Assembly (NCBI GenBank): GCA_019634385.1
Contig: JAHQVK010000208.1
Span: 1 to 32,070 of the forward strand
DNA length: 32,070 bases
Direction: 5' to 3'
Origin: Myxococcales bacterium
GTDB lineage: Bacteria > Myxococcota > Kuafuiibacteriia > Kuafuiibacteriales > Kuafuiibacteriaceae
Positions 24,080 to 32,035 of this stretch are shown one piece after another (the stretch's first letter is position 1; each line of letters opens with the position of its first letter). The notes under the pieces are model-generated. The model ran no database searches. It saw nothing but the letters and a program-made list of their open reading frames with translations, and was not told where the DNA came from. A program made the translations under genes and the position numbers.

Positions 24080-26635
24080 ATGAAGCCGAAGCTTCGCACC
24101 GTCAGAGTATCGCCGGTGCTACCGCCCACTTTAGAACCACTTCGAAGCTTGGGTTATAATCTATACTGGGACTGGGTTCCCGAAATTGTGCAATTATTTC
24201 AGCGTATTGACCCCGAACTATGGGAGCGCTCTGGAGAGAATCCAGTGTACATTCTTGGCCAGGTAAGCCAAGAACGCCTCCGGGAATTGTCCGCGGATTT
24301 GGGTTTTCTTTCTCATATGGGGAGAGCCAAAGAGCTGCTAGATAGATATATCAACTCGGCTCGGTGGTTTCAGAACGAAAGGGGGGAGCATGCTGATATT
24401 CGTGTGGCCTACTTTTCAGCAGAATTTGGTCTGACTGGGTGTCTGCCTATTTATTCCGGAGGGTTGGGGGTGTTGGCCGGTGATCATTTGAAGAGCGCAA
24501 GTGATCTTGGTATCCCGTTGGTTGGGGTTGGGCTTCTCTATCAAGAAGGGTACTTTCGGCAATATCTCAATGCTGATGGTTGGCAGATGGAAAGTTATCC
24601 ACCCAACGATTTTTATACTATCCCCCTGTCGCTGGTTCGCGGCGAAGATGGTTCAGTCATGCGGGTCAGCGTAGAATTTCCGCAGCGAGACGTATACGCG
24701 CAAGTATGGCGGGTGGACGTAGGCAGAGTGCCGCTATTTTTGCTAGATACCAATGTCAGTGAGAATAACGAAACCGACCGCTTGATTACCAGGGCACTTT
24801 ATAGCGGGGGGGGGGAGCTGCGCATTCAACAACTCATGGTACTGGGGATTGGTGGGTATCGGGCGTTACTGAAAATGAACCTCGAGCCTACGGTATGTCA
24901 CATGAATGAAGGACATGCAGGATTTTTGGGTGTGGAGCGTGCCCGGCATATCATGAACCAAAAGCACCTCAGTTACGAACTTGCTCGTGACATTGGTGAA
25001 GATGGCAATATTTTCACTACCCACACTCCGGTGCCTGCTGGCTTTGATGTTTTTAGCCGAGAGCTCGTCGAGCGTCACTTGAGTGCGTACATAGCCACCG
25101 TGGGTCTGGACATCGAGACGTTTATGGATCTCGGTCGCCAGCGGCGGGGAGATACATCAGAACCGTTCAATATGGCGGTGCTGGCGATCCGGCATGCGAT
25201 TCGTCGCAATGGGGTGTCGGAGCTGCATGGCAAAGTGAGTAGGCAGCTTGTGCAGGACGGGGGAGGATGGAGAGCATGGCCACAAGATGAGGTGCCTATC
25301 GAGTCGGTGACCAATGGTATTCATACCCTAACCTATATAGGACCAGTGATAGCAAAATTGCTTGACCGATATTTAGCTCCTGATTGGCGGGATGCAGTAG
25401 CCCATCGCTCAACTTGGGCCCCTATCCAGCGCATCCCCGACGAAGAGCTATGGAGGGCACATGCAGATCAGCGTCAGCAGTTGGTAACCTACGTACGCAA
25501 GCGAATGCGTTGGCAAATGGAGCGGCGAGGGACAGCGCGCCGAGAGCTTAAACTAGCCGATTTTGCGTTGAATCCAGACGCCCTCACGATTGGTTTTGCC
25601 CGGCGTTTTGCTACTTACAAACGAGCAACATTGTTGTTTTCTGACCCAGAGCGGCTTCGAAACATGCTCAGTTCTCAGGATCGACCGGTCCAGTTTATTT
25701 TTGCTGGAAAAGCCCATCCAGCAGACCAACCGGCTAAAGAATATATCAAGCGTATTGTCTCTACGCTGAAAGATCCTGCTTTTAGTTCACGTATTATTTT
25801 TTTGGAGGACTACGAAATTCCGGTGGCAAAGCAGCTAGTTCGGGGGGTTGATGTGTGGCTTAACAATCCTCAACGGCCGCGGGAAGCCAGTGGTACCTCC
25901 GGGATGAAAGTTGGACCGAACGGTGGGCTCAACTGCTCCATTCTCGATGGTTGGTGGGCGGAAGGGTATGACCCGGATCTCGGGTGGGCCATCGGTATGG
26001 GGGAGGCATGGGACGAAGGTCGGGATGCGATAGAGGCGAGCGCACTATATGATGTGCTAGAGACTCAGGTGGTGCCACTGTTCTACGAACGAGATAGGCG
26101 TGGTATCCCGGTAGGCTGGGTGCGGATGATGAAAGCGGCCATGCAAAGCTTGATCGATCGGTTTTCGACGGATCGTATGGTTCAGGAGTACACGGATGCT
26201 TTCTATATTCCGGTGGCGACTCGTTATCGCCGGGTAATGAATGGGGATAGTTTATTCACCGACGAGATCGTTCGCTGGAAAACTCGTATCCGCGATTGTT
26301 GGCATGGTGTGGAAGTCATTGATGTTGAAGCGGATGATACCGAGGCCCGGATCGGGGAACCATTTAGGGTGGTGGCACGGGTTCGTTTTGGGGGGCTTAC
26401 ACCAGAAGATGTGTCTGTTCAGCTTTATTGGGGGGCCTTGGACGCTAAAGAGGAGCTTCATGATCCGGTGAGCTTTGATATGGCCCATGACGACGAAACA
26501 GAGGGTGTTCATTCTTATGTCCAAAACCTGCCTTTTGAGAGAAGTGGCCGTTTTGGATACACGGTTCGAGTGGTTCCACGGCACTCGGAGGTACTGGTAC
26601 CCAATGAGCTGTCTAAAATTCGTTGGGCTCTATAA
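24080..26635 (+). CDS. glgP: Alpha-glucan (glycogen/maltodextrin) phosphorylase, GT35
   Basis: An 851-residue enzyme that releases glucose-1-phosphate from glycogen or maltodextrins using pyridoxal phosphate. Family motifs are intact: YFSAEFGLTGCLPIYSGGLGVLAGDHLKSASDLG, CHMNEGHAGFLG, TTHTPVPAGFD, VTNGIHTLTY, IGFARRFATYKRATLLFSD, IFAGKAHPADQPAKEYI, and EASGTSGMKVGPNGGLN, where Lys610 should hold the PLP. The N-terminus and length fit the short alpha-glucan phosphorylase type found in many non-enteric bacteria, with an extra C-terminal beta domain. ATG 24080 has GGTGGAG just upstream; the GTG at 24008 would add residues of no family character, so it is rejected. A ten-G tract (24806-24815) lies within the coding sequence. 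Confidence 0.95.
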   Translation: MKPKLRTVRVSPVLPPTLEPLRSLGYNLYWDWVPEIVQLFQRIDPELWERSGENPVYILGQVSQERLRELSADLGFLSHMGRAKELLDRYINSARWFQNERGEHADIRVAYFSAEFGLTGCLPIYSGGLGVLAGDHLKSASDLGIPLVGVGLLYQEGYFRQYLNADGWQMESYPPNDFYTIPLSLVRGEDGSVMRVSVEFPQRDVYAQVWRVDVGRVPLFLLDTNVSENNETDRLITRALYSGGGELRIQQLMVLGIGGYRALLKMNLEPTVCHMNEGHAGFLGVERARHIMNQKHLSYELARDIGEDGNIFTTHTPVPAGFDVFSRELVERHLSAYIATVGLDIETFMDLGRQRRGDTSEPFNMAVLAIRHAIRRNGVSELHGKVSRQLVQDGGGWRAWPQDEVPIESVTNGIHTLTYIGPVIAKLLDRYLAPDWRDAVAHRSTWAPIQRIPDEELWRAHADQRQQLVTYVRKRMRWQMERRGTARRELKLADFALNPDALTIGFARRFATYKRATLLFSDPERLRNMLSSQDRPVQFIFAGKAHPADQPAKEYIKRIVSTLKDPAFSSRIIFLEDYEIPVAKQLVRGVDVWLNNPQRPREASGTSGMKVGPNGGLNCSILDGWWAEGYDPDLGWAIGMGEAWDEGRDAIEASALYDVLETQVVPLFYERDRRGIPVGWVRMMKAAMQSLIDRFSTDRMVQEYTDAFYIPVATRYRRVMNGDSLFTDEIVRWKTRIRDCWHGVEVIDVEADDTEARIGEPFRVVARVRFGGLTPEDVSVQLYWGALDAKEELHDPVSFDMAHDDETEGVHSYVQNLPFERSGRFGYTVRVVPRHSEVLVPNELSKIRWAL
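24806..24815 (+). repeat. G10 homopolymer tract inside glgP
   Basis: Ten consecutive G encoding Gly-Gly-Gly and the first base of Glu (YSGGGEL). It sits about 28% into the gene, so slippage by one base would truncate the enzyme. Confidence 0.85.
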
Positions 26636-26737
26636 GAGCTGGGCCCACAGAATATGCACTATCCATGAGGTTTAGGCGTCGTACAGCATAATTTGATTCA
26701 TAAATTGTCGCTAGCTGTCACCTAACGTGGCGGAGTT

Positions 26738-28135
26738 GTGGAGAACAAGGTACGGTCTGGACCTCAAACAGTGCTACTCGTTCTTTCTCTTCTTGTGGTT
26801 CTCCTCACGTCGTTCTTCTGCTCGTTGTCGGAAGCATCCCTCCTTAGTGTCAGTCGGGTTCGCATTCATAAACGAGCCGAAACGAGTCGTTCCGCGCAGA
26901 TCGTGGCGCGAATGAAGGAGCGTCTCGATCGTCCCATTGCCGCCATCTTGATTGTTAATACCGTCGCGAACACCGGAGGTGCTGCTCTTGCCGGACGGGA
27001 ATACGAACGAATTTTTGGTGGGGCAAATATGGGTCTGTTTACCGTCTTGCTTACTCTTGCGGTACTGGTGGTGTCCGAGCTGCTCCCCAAGAGTATCGGG
27101 GTGCAGCATGCCCTTCGAACTTCGCTTCTTGTGGCCCGCCCGATGCAACTCTTAGTGGCGGTTACGCGTCCTTTTACGTGGTTGGTCGAGCTTGGCGCGC
27201 GATATCTTTCTGGTGGAAAACGTCCGCAGCCGGTGACTTTTTCCCTGGAAGATCTGCGAACTATGGCTCGCTTAGCGTGGACGTCCAAAGCATTGGGTCG
27301 CAGTGAACATATGATCATTCACGCGGCCTCACTTCTGCCAAATCTATCCGTTCGCCATATTATGATTCATCGGGAAGATATTGTCTTCCTGTCGCTTAAT
27401 GACAGCGATGAAGCCAATCTTATTAAAGCCCGTCGGTCGATGCACTCGAGGCTGGTTCTTGTCCGAGATACACTCGATAGTGTCGTTGGCATTGTACCTA
27501 TCAAAGAACTTCTTTGGCGGCTTGCTGAGGACCGGGACGAGTTGGACTTCAAGCGAGTGATTGTTGAATCTGTCCGAGAAGCAGTGTTCGTAAACGCGAA
27601 CATTGAAGTAACTTCTCTCCTCCAGGTCTTCTCTGAAGAACACGCGCATTTAGCGCTGGTCAGGGAACCGAGCGCGGATGAGCCGGATCGAGTCGTGGGC
27701 ATCGTGACGTTGGAAGATGTGGTCGAAGAGCTTATCGGAGAGATAGACGATGAGTACGACCCGAGTCCCACCAAGTCGGAGCGTCTGGGCTTGTCGACTT
27801 GGCGGTTTGGGGGGGGGACACCTTGGTCTGAGGCCGCTCGACGACTAACTCTGGACGAAAATGAACATCTTCCTAGCGAGGAGGAGCGTGACCTGGATGG
27901 CCGCTACGATATGAACGATCTGGCCGCTGACAAACTGGTGGGACGCCTTCGAACCGGTGGGGTCTTTATCATCGGTCGGTGGCGGTTCAAGGTGCTCCGT
28001 ATGCGCCGGGGTAAGGTCTTACAAATGGAAGTTCGAATGATCGGTGCGACGCCCAACTCGATCCCGCCGGAATCTATGACCGCGGGAGAGGTCGTGACCG
28101 AATCGCTCACCGGCGTTGAGAGAACGGTACTGTAG
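26738..28135 (+). CDS. CNNM/CorC-type membrane protein (DUF21, CBS pair, CorC_HlyC domain)
   Basis: A 465-residue integral membrane protein of the CNNM/CorC family, linked to magnesium (and possibly sodium or cobalt) transport or tolerance. Residues about 12-160 form the DUF21 domain with several membrane helices, including the family segment FFCSLSEASLLSVSRVRI and NTVANTGGAALAGREYE, then ELLPKSIGV. A CBS pair follows, with VRHIMIHREDIVFLSLND and DRVVGIVTLEDVVEELIGEIDDEYD. The C-terminus is the CorC_HlyC domain. Start is GTG, with GGCGGAG only 2 nt upstream; a later GTG at 26771 is possible. A nine-G tract (27809-27817) lies in the linker before the last domain. RNase HI follows 15 bp later. 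Confidence 0.92.
   Translation: MENKVRSGPQTVLLVLSLLVVLLTSFFCSLSEASLLSVSRVRIHKRAETSRSAQIVARMKERLDRPIAAILIVNTVANTGGAALAGREYERIFGGANMGLFTVLLTLAVLVVSELLPKSIGVQHALRTSLLVARPMQLLVAVTRPFTWLVELGARYLSGGKRPQPVTFSLEDLRTMARLAWTSKALGRSEHMIIHAASLLPNLSVRHIMIHREDIVFLSLNDSDEANLIKARRSMHSRLVLVRDTLDSVVGIVPIKELLWRLAEDRDELDFKRVIVESVREAVFVNANIEVTSLLQVFSEEHAHLALVREPSADEPDRVVGIVTLEDVVEELIGEIDDEYDPSPTKSERLGLSTWRFGGGTPWSEAARRLTLDENEHLPSEEERDLDGRYDMNDLAADKLVGRLRTGGVFIIGRWRFKVLRMRRGKVLQMEVRMIGATPNSIPPESMTAGEVVTESLTGVERTVL
27809..27817 (+). repeat. G9 homopolymer tract inside the CNNM/CorC-type gene
   Basis: Nine G encoding three glycines (RFGGGTPW) at the junction between the CBS pair and the C-terminal CorC_HlyC domain. 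A slip would remove only the last domain. Confidence 0.85.
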
Positions 28136-28150
28136 AAAATAGTCATAACT

Positions 28151-28912
28151 ATGAGCTGGAAACGAGCACGGTTTAAAGGGCAAGACGTATGGGTACAGGT
28201 CACTGCTGATGGTGAGCTGGTGCGTGAGGCGGGGAGAGTCCCCATTCGTTACCAAGCCAAGGTGGGCGCCAAGGTCTATCGGGCTGCCGAAGGGCGGGTG
28301 GAGCTGGTTGCGGATGCTGAACCCGAGGCGCTTGATGAAGGGGTACCAGCGGAAGATGCCCGGTTGGGTTCGTCACAACAGGTGGGTACGCCCGGTGGTT
28401 ATGGCAAGGCAGGTTCCAGGACGGAAAGCCAAGCTGCTATGGCGGTAGAAGCCGCTCAAGAACTCGTGTCTCGTACCGAGGGTAAGGGTATTATCTGCTT
28501 CACAGACGGTGCCTGTAAAGGCAACCCAGGGGTCGCGGGGGCGGGGGCGGTAGTGATGCTGCCCAACGGTGAGCGTGGGGAAGCTAGCCGAAGCCTGGGA
28601 CGAGCGACAAATAATATCGCTGAACTGACTGGTATTGCTCTTGCTATGCAACTTTTGGACCAGCACGACGTGAATCGAGACGCACCCGGTATTGTTCTTA
28701 CTGACTCCGCGTATGTGCATGGAGTGCTGGCTCGTGGATGGAAGGCTAAAGCCAATCAAGCTCTGGTGGCGGACCTCAAGACGAGTCTGAGTGAGCGTCC
28801 CAGGCTTACTCTGCATTGGATTGCAGGACATGTGGGTATCGAAGGTAATGAGCGGGCGGATGCACTCGCAAACCAAGGTGTGACTGGCCTTTCCATCACG
28901 TCCTGGTCCTGA
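28151..28912 (+). CDS. rnhA: Ribonuclease HI with an N-terminal extension
   Basis: A 253-residue enzyme that cuts the RNA strand of RNA-DNA hybrids. The catalytic domain runs from residue 113 to 245: ICFTDGACKGNPG with Asp119, NNIAELTGIALAM with Glu158, VLTDSAYV with Asp185, HWIAGHVGIEGNERADALA with His227 and Asp237. All four acidic residues and the general His are present. The N-terminal 110 residues are not a clear RNase H hybrid-binding domain; instead, residues 1-55 (MSWKRARFKGQDVWVQVTAD and onward) look like a small beta domain, followed by a Glu/Ala/Pro-rich linker. Closely follows the CNNM gene and probably shares its transcript. Ribosome binding site is weak. Confidence 0.93.
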   Translation: MSWKRARFKGQDVWVQVTADGELVREAGRVPIRYQAKVGAKVYRAAEGRVELVADAEPEALDEGVPAEDARLGSSQQVGTPGGYGKAGSRTESQAAMAVEAAQELVSRTEGKGIICFTDGACKGNPGVAGAGAVVMLPNGERGEASRSLGRATNNIAELTGIALAMQLLDQHDVNRDAPGIVLTDSAYVHGVLARGWKAKANQALVADLKTSLSERPRLTLHWIAGHVGIEGNERADALANQGVTGLSITSWS

Positions 28913-28927
28913 TCGGTGGTGAGAGGG

Positions 28928-30061
28928 TTAGGGTAGGGTGGTTGTTGCCCTATTGGTGGGGTTAAGATTGGAAAGCACCTGCCTCATCCAATCGGTGAGG
29001 TTGGTTTCCGCTTCATCGCAGCCTTTCGCTGAGGCCCCAGCAAAGTGGATGTGCCCTCCTTTTTGTGGACGGACCTGAGCGGTATCAACAATATGTCCTT
29101 TGTCGGTGTCGAATAGCGCAGCTCGGGCTGAGCACCTAGCAAACACGAATCCATCTTCTTCCCCGGCGAGCTCTGAGTTGTAGGTCACGGCAAGGAGGTA
29201 TCGCGCGTCACGTAGGGTGGGACGGACCGAGGATGAGCTAGTTTTGGTCAGCTTCTGGACAAGGAGGGGGGTAACGGGTGTGGGGGTAACCTCGAGCCCC
29301 TGGCTGACCACCTGCTCGCGTACGTGCCCAATACGATGCCGAGGACAAAGTACGGAGGAGCGTTTCTCGGTGCACGCTAATCCCACCGCAACCACGCCCT
29401 GACGAGCCCCTTCTATGGCTATGATACGGGTTTCTAAGCTGTTGAGGGCATCATTTAGCAGACCAGTATGAGTAATTTTTTTGTGGGAGAGGGCTATTTC
29501 TGTACGCAGACTACTTATCAACGTTGCCGCCTCATCCAGTTTCGCTTTGGCTTCGGGCAGACGGTGGGCAGCCAGATGGCTTTGGGCCTGGAGGTAGACT
29601 TCAAGTCCCCGTCGGGCCCGTGCTTGTTGGCGCCGTAGAACAGCTCTGTACTGTTGCTGGGGCCAGCGAATCATAGCGAACCCGTCGAAGTCTTCGTTGA
29701 GTCCGCGGCGGACCATTGCTTGCTCGACCAATGCCTCGCGGATGGTGAGTTCTTCACCTGCGATGTCCACGGTCAGACTGACCATCTGATTATATTTACC
29801 GTTTCGCTCACTTTCTGCGGATTGAAAGTGGGTTTGTATGACCGCTCCACAGTACTGGCTCAGTGCTGATAATGCCTTTTGGATGGCAAACTCTCGGGCG
29901 GTGGATTCATCGGGTTGATTTGTCGAATCACCAATAAAATAGAGATATTGTGCCGTGTGCTTCGGAGGCTGCTGATACCAAAGGGGCGCCGGTTGTCGCC
30001 GGGATGCTGTGCTACAGCTGGTGAGGATCACCATGAGGGTGCACACCATTCGATGAAACAT
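28928..30061 (-). CDS. LPP20-like lipoprotein of unknown function
   Basis: A 377-residue predicted lipoprotein with a good lipobox (LTSC, Cys16). After it, PLWYQQPPKHTAQYLYFIGDSTNQPDESTAREFAIQKALSAL (residues 26-67) resembles the LPP20 domain found in Helicobacter and many Gram-negative outer-membrane lipoproteins. The middle (about 120-215) is helical and charged, with possible coiled-coil character (RAVLRRQQARARRGLEVYLQ). The C-terminal part has VGLACTEK and a later FARCSARAALFDTDKG region, suggesting a second beta-rich domain. It is convergent with RNase HI (15 bp apart) and divergent from the next gene. Role not known; outer-membrane location is inferred. Confidence 0.8.
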   Translation of the reverse strand: MFHRMVCTLMVILTSCSTASRRQPAPLWYQQPPKHTAQYLYFIGDSTNQPDESTAREFAIQKALSALSQYCGAVIQTHFQSAESERNGKYNQMVSLTVDIAGEELTIREALVEQAMVRRGLNEDFDGFAMIRWPQQQYRAVLRRQQARARRGLEVYLQAQSHLAAHRLPEAKAKLDEAATLISSLRTEIALSHKKITHTGLLNDALNSLETRIIAIEGARQGVVAVGLACTEKRSSVLCPRHRIGHVREQVVSQGLEVTPTPVTPLLVQKLTKTSSSSVRPTLRDARYLLAVTYNSELAGEEDGFVFARCSARAALFDTDKGHIVDTAQVRPQKGGHIHFAGASAKGCDEAETNLTDWMRQVLSNLNPTNRATTTLP

Positions 30062-30131
30062 GCCCCGAGACTACCAGTACCGCAGATGGCTTCAACGTCC
30101 GAAGTCGCGCGAGGACTGCTATCCTCAGTGC
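30062..30131. promoter_or_regulatory. Divergent intergenic region, lipoprotein and secreted protein
   Basis: Seventy base pairs between divergent starts. It contains GAGGA-CTGCTA-TCCTC, a small hairpin 17 nt before the ATG of the plus-strand gene. Promoters for both genes are probably here but not identifiable. Confidence 0.35.
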
Positions 30132-30605
30132 ATGCGACGTACATCTATTTGTGGCCTCGTATTAACGATAGTGATGTTTGGGCTCCTGGGAGCGGCAAAA
30201 CCTCGAACGGATCGTCCACTCCGAAGGATCGACCGTATGTGGTTGGCGGGTGCACCAGCATTGGATAGTGGGCCTAAGGCAGGTATCTACGTGTGGCTCG
30301 AGAAGAAGAGTTTTCACTTTGGCGTAGCGCCCAACCCAAAGAAGCCGAAGAGGGTATACCAGTGGACCGTTAGCTCCTCCGAAATGGTGCGACTCGTACC
30401 AGGGGGGGACTGTAAGGTCGCAGCTCGCAGTGCGCGAGGGTTGGTTTTGGCGGCAATGCCGGCAGCAGGTATCGCCCAATGTGTGGTCAAGACCAAAGGG
30501 GAGATCAAAATATCTCGGGCCAAAGCAGGTGCCCGGATAACGAATGTGTATGTAGGACCTTCAGCGATGCAAGCTGCGGCGTCGGTGCGGATTGGCAGGT
30601 ACTAG
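30132..30605 (+). CDS. Secreted protein of unknown function
   Basis: A 157-residue protein. I start it at ATG 30132, because that places a typical signal peptide at the N-terminus (MRRTSICGLVLTIVMFGLLG then AAKPR). The longer frame from 30060 would bury it behind a charged stretch and overlap the divergent lipoprotein. The mature part is basic and glycine- and alanine-rich, with only two cysteines after the signal (GGDCKVAARS and GIAQCVVKTK), which may form a disulfide. Motifs such as GIYVWLEKKSFHFGVAP do not match a family I recognise. It lies 33 bp before the SpoIID-like gene and probably shares its operon and a role at the envelope. The ribosome binding site is weak. Confidence 0.65.
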   Translation: MRRTSICGLVLTIVMFGLLGAAKPRTDRPLRRIDRMWLAGAPALDSGPKAGIYVWLEKKSFHFGVAPNPKKPKRVYQWTVSSSEMVRLVPGGDCKVAARSARGLVLAAMPAAGIAQCVVKTKGEIKISRAKAGARITNVYVGPSAMQAAASVRIGRY

Positions 30606-30638
30606 GCGCATTCGTCTCTTTCTGAGAAGAGGACGGGG

Positions 30639-31775
30639 ATGGTCCTTCGAATTTCAGCAGTCCTGCTCTTCAGCTATGTGTGTGTGGGAGGAGCATCTTC
30701 GGCGTGTGCGGAAGATGAAGTTCGGATTGAATTGGTACACAAGCCAACGGTGGAGGTCCGCGGCCATGAACTGTTGGTGAATGATGGTGAGCAGGGCACG
30801 CAATTACTTGAGGCAAAAGGCCTTGGGGTGGCCAACATATCTCGGACCAACCAGGGATGGATCATTCGGCCGAACTCACCATCGGGCCATCCCCCGGTCA
30901 CGTTGTCCACCGGTTGGCTCTTGGTTGAGGCCCAATCTCCTTTAGAGGTTGCCGGTCGATCCTACTATGGGCATTTGGAGATCAGACCGTCGGCCGAAGG
31001 TGGTCTATATGTGGTCAACCGACTTCCCCTTGAGACCTACTTGTTGGGAGTTTTGGGGTCGGAAATGTCACCTGGATGGCCGCTGGAAGCCCTTCGAGCC
31101 CAGGCGGTGGCCTCCCGCACCTATGCGTTGCAGCGGATCAAGGAAGCGCGGTCAGCTGGTCACCTCACTGATCTCAAAGCGACTGTATTGTCTCAGGTGT
31201 ATAATGGTGCTGATGATATTAGTAATCAGGTCAAGCGGGCGGTCATAGGCACTCGGGGTGAGGTGTTGGTTTACGACCGTCAACTAGCGGAGGCCTTGTT
31301 TCACTCCACTTGCGGTGGGCGCACCGCTTCGTCCCTGACATTGTTTGGTGGCGAGCGTTCTTATCTAGTCGAGCGCTCGTGTTCATGGTGCAGAGATTCG
31401 CCATACTACCGGTGGAAGACTTCAATCAGTCTTGAGCGTTTACATGCCGCCCTTCAATCCTCGGGGCGAGTACAGGGCGGCCTGAATAAGATCAACTATC
31501 GGCGGGGGGATGATTGGGTGCAGGTGGGAGAGCATCAGGGTATGACGAAGATATCACTCAAAGTGTTTCGAAAACATCTGTCATGGAAATTTATACCGTC
31601 GGATGTGTTTCGGGCAGACACACGTGGTTCAACGGTATATTTTGAGGGACAAGGATTTGGCCACCGAGTAGGTATGTGCCAGTGGGGAGCGCGAGGTATG
31701 GCACAATCCGGTCGGACATATACAACTATATTGGAACACTACTATCCGGGCACGTACGTTCAGAGAATCTACTAG
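30639..31775 (+). CDS. SpoIID/LytB-domain protein, predicted peptidoglycan lytic transglycosylase
   Basis: A 378-residue exported protein with an N-terminal signal peptide (about residues 1-24). The SpoIID domain runs from about residue 115 to the end: YLLGVLGSEMSPGWPLEALRAQAVASRTYAL, with Glu142 at the catalytic position, LFHSTCGGRTA with His222 and Cys225, SCSWC, and the end motif GQGFGHRVGMCQWGARGMAQSGRTYTTILEHYYPGT. SpoIID trims denuded glycan during engulfment in spore formers; homologues in non-sporulating Gram-negative bacteria act in wall remodelling or division. No other sporulation gene is seen here. GAGGACGGGG precedes the ATG. About 100 residues between the signal and the domain form an extra beta-rich N-terminal part. 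Confidence 0.92.
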   Translation: MVLRISAVLLFSYVCVGGASSACAEDEVRIELVHKPTVEVRGHELLVNDGEQGTQLLEAKGLGVANISRTNQGWIIRPNSPSGHPPVTLSTGWLLVEAQSPLEVAGRSYYGHLEIRPSAEGGLYVVNRLPLETYLLGVLGSEMSPGWPLEALRAQAVASRTYALQRIKEARSAGHLTDLKATVLSQVYNGADDISNQVKRAVIGTRGEVLVYDRQLAEALFHSTCGGRTASSLTLFGGERSYLVERSCSWCRDSPYYRWKTSISLERLHAALQSSGRVQGGLNKINYRRGDDWVQVGEHQGMTKISLKVFRKHLSWKFIPSDVFRADTRGSTVYFEGQGFGHRVGMCQWGARGMAQSGRTYTTILEHYYPGTYVQRIY

Positions 31776-31790
31776 GTTGTGTTTTTAGAG

Positions 31791-31971
31791 CTAGCAGCCG
31801 GTTGATTTAGCCCAGTGTGTAGCTATCGAGCCCGGCTTTTCGTGAAACGCTCTGACGACGAGGCGAGCGTACCTGGCGGTACGCGACCGAGGAGAGACTT
31901 TTCGTGGTCAGGACGTTTAACGGAAAGACCGGCCGATAGATGTGTGCAGGGCTAGATCAACAGGCTGCTAG
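31791..31971. mobile_element. 181-bp palindromic element flanked by CTAG (MITE-like / REP-like)
   Basis: The two halves are inverted copies of each other. The outer 23 bp (31791-31813 and 31949-31971) agree at 21 positions, with CTAGCAGCC at each outer end. Further in, TTTC.GT.AAACG..CTGAC.ACGA is repeated in inverted form, and the centre is GCGTACC-TGGC-GGTACGC at 31867-31884. The right arm has an extra ~13 nt. A transcript would fold into one long hairpin. It begins 16 bp after the SpoIID-like stop and might also act as its terminator or stabiliser. CTAG at both ends may be the target duplication. No coding potential seen. Confidence 0.75.
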
Positions 31972-32035
31972 GTGCTTTGTAATAGTTCTACACTTACGCT
32001 AAGACATTATCGAGGAATCGGTAGGTTTGGCTTAG
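31972..32035. other. Short spacer between two repeat elements
   Basis: Sixty-four base pairs with no gene or clear signal. It ends with TTAG at 32032-32035, the same 4 bp that flank the intact copy of the other repeat near the left end of the window. Confidence 0.4.

Noticed and set aside
30060-30131. ATG 30060 as start of the secreted protein gene
   Set aside because: It overlaps the divergent lipoprotein start and puts 24 charged residues before an obvious signal peptide.
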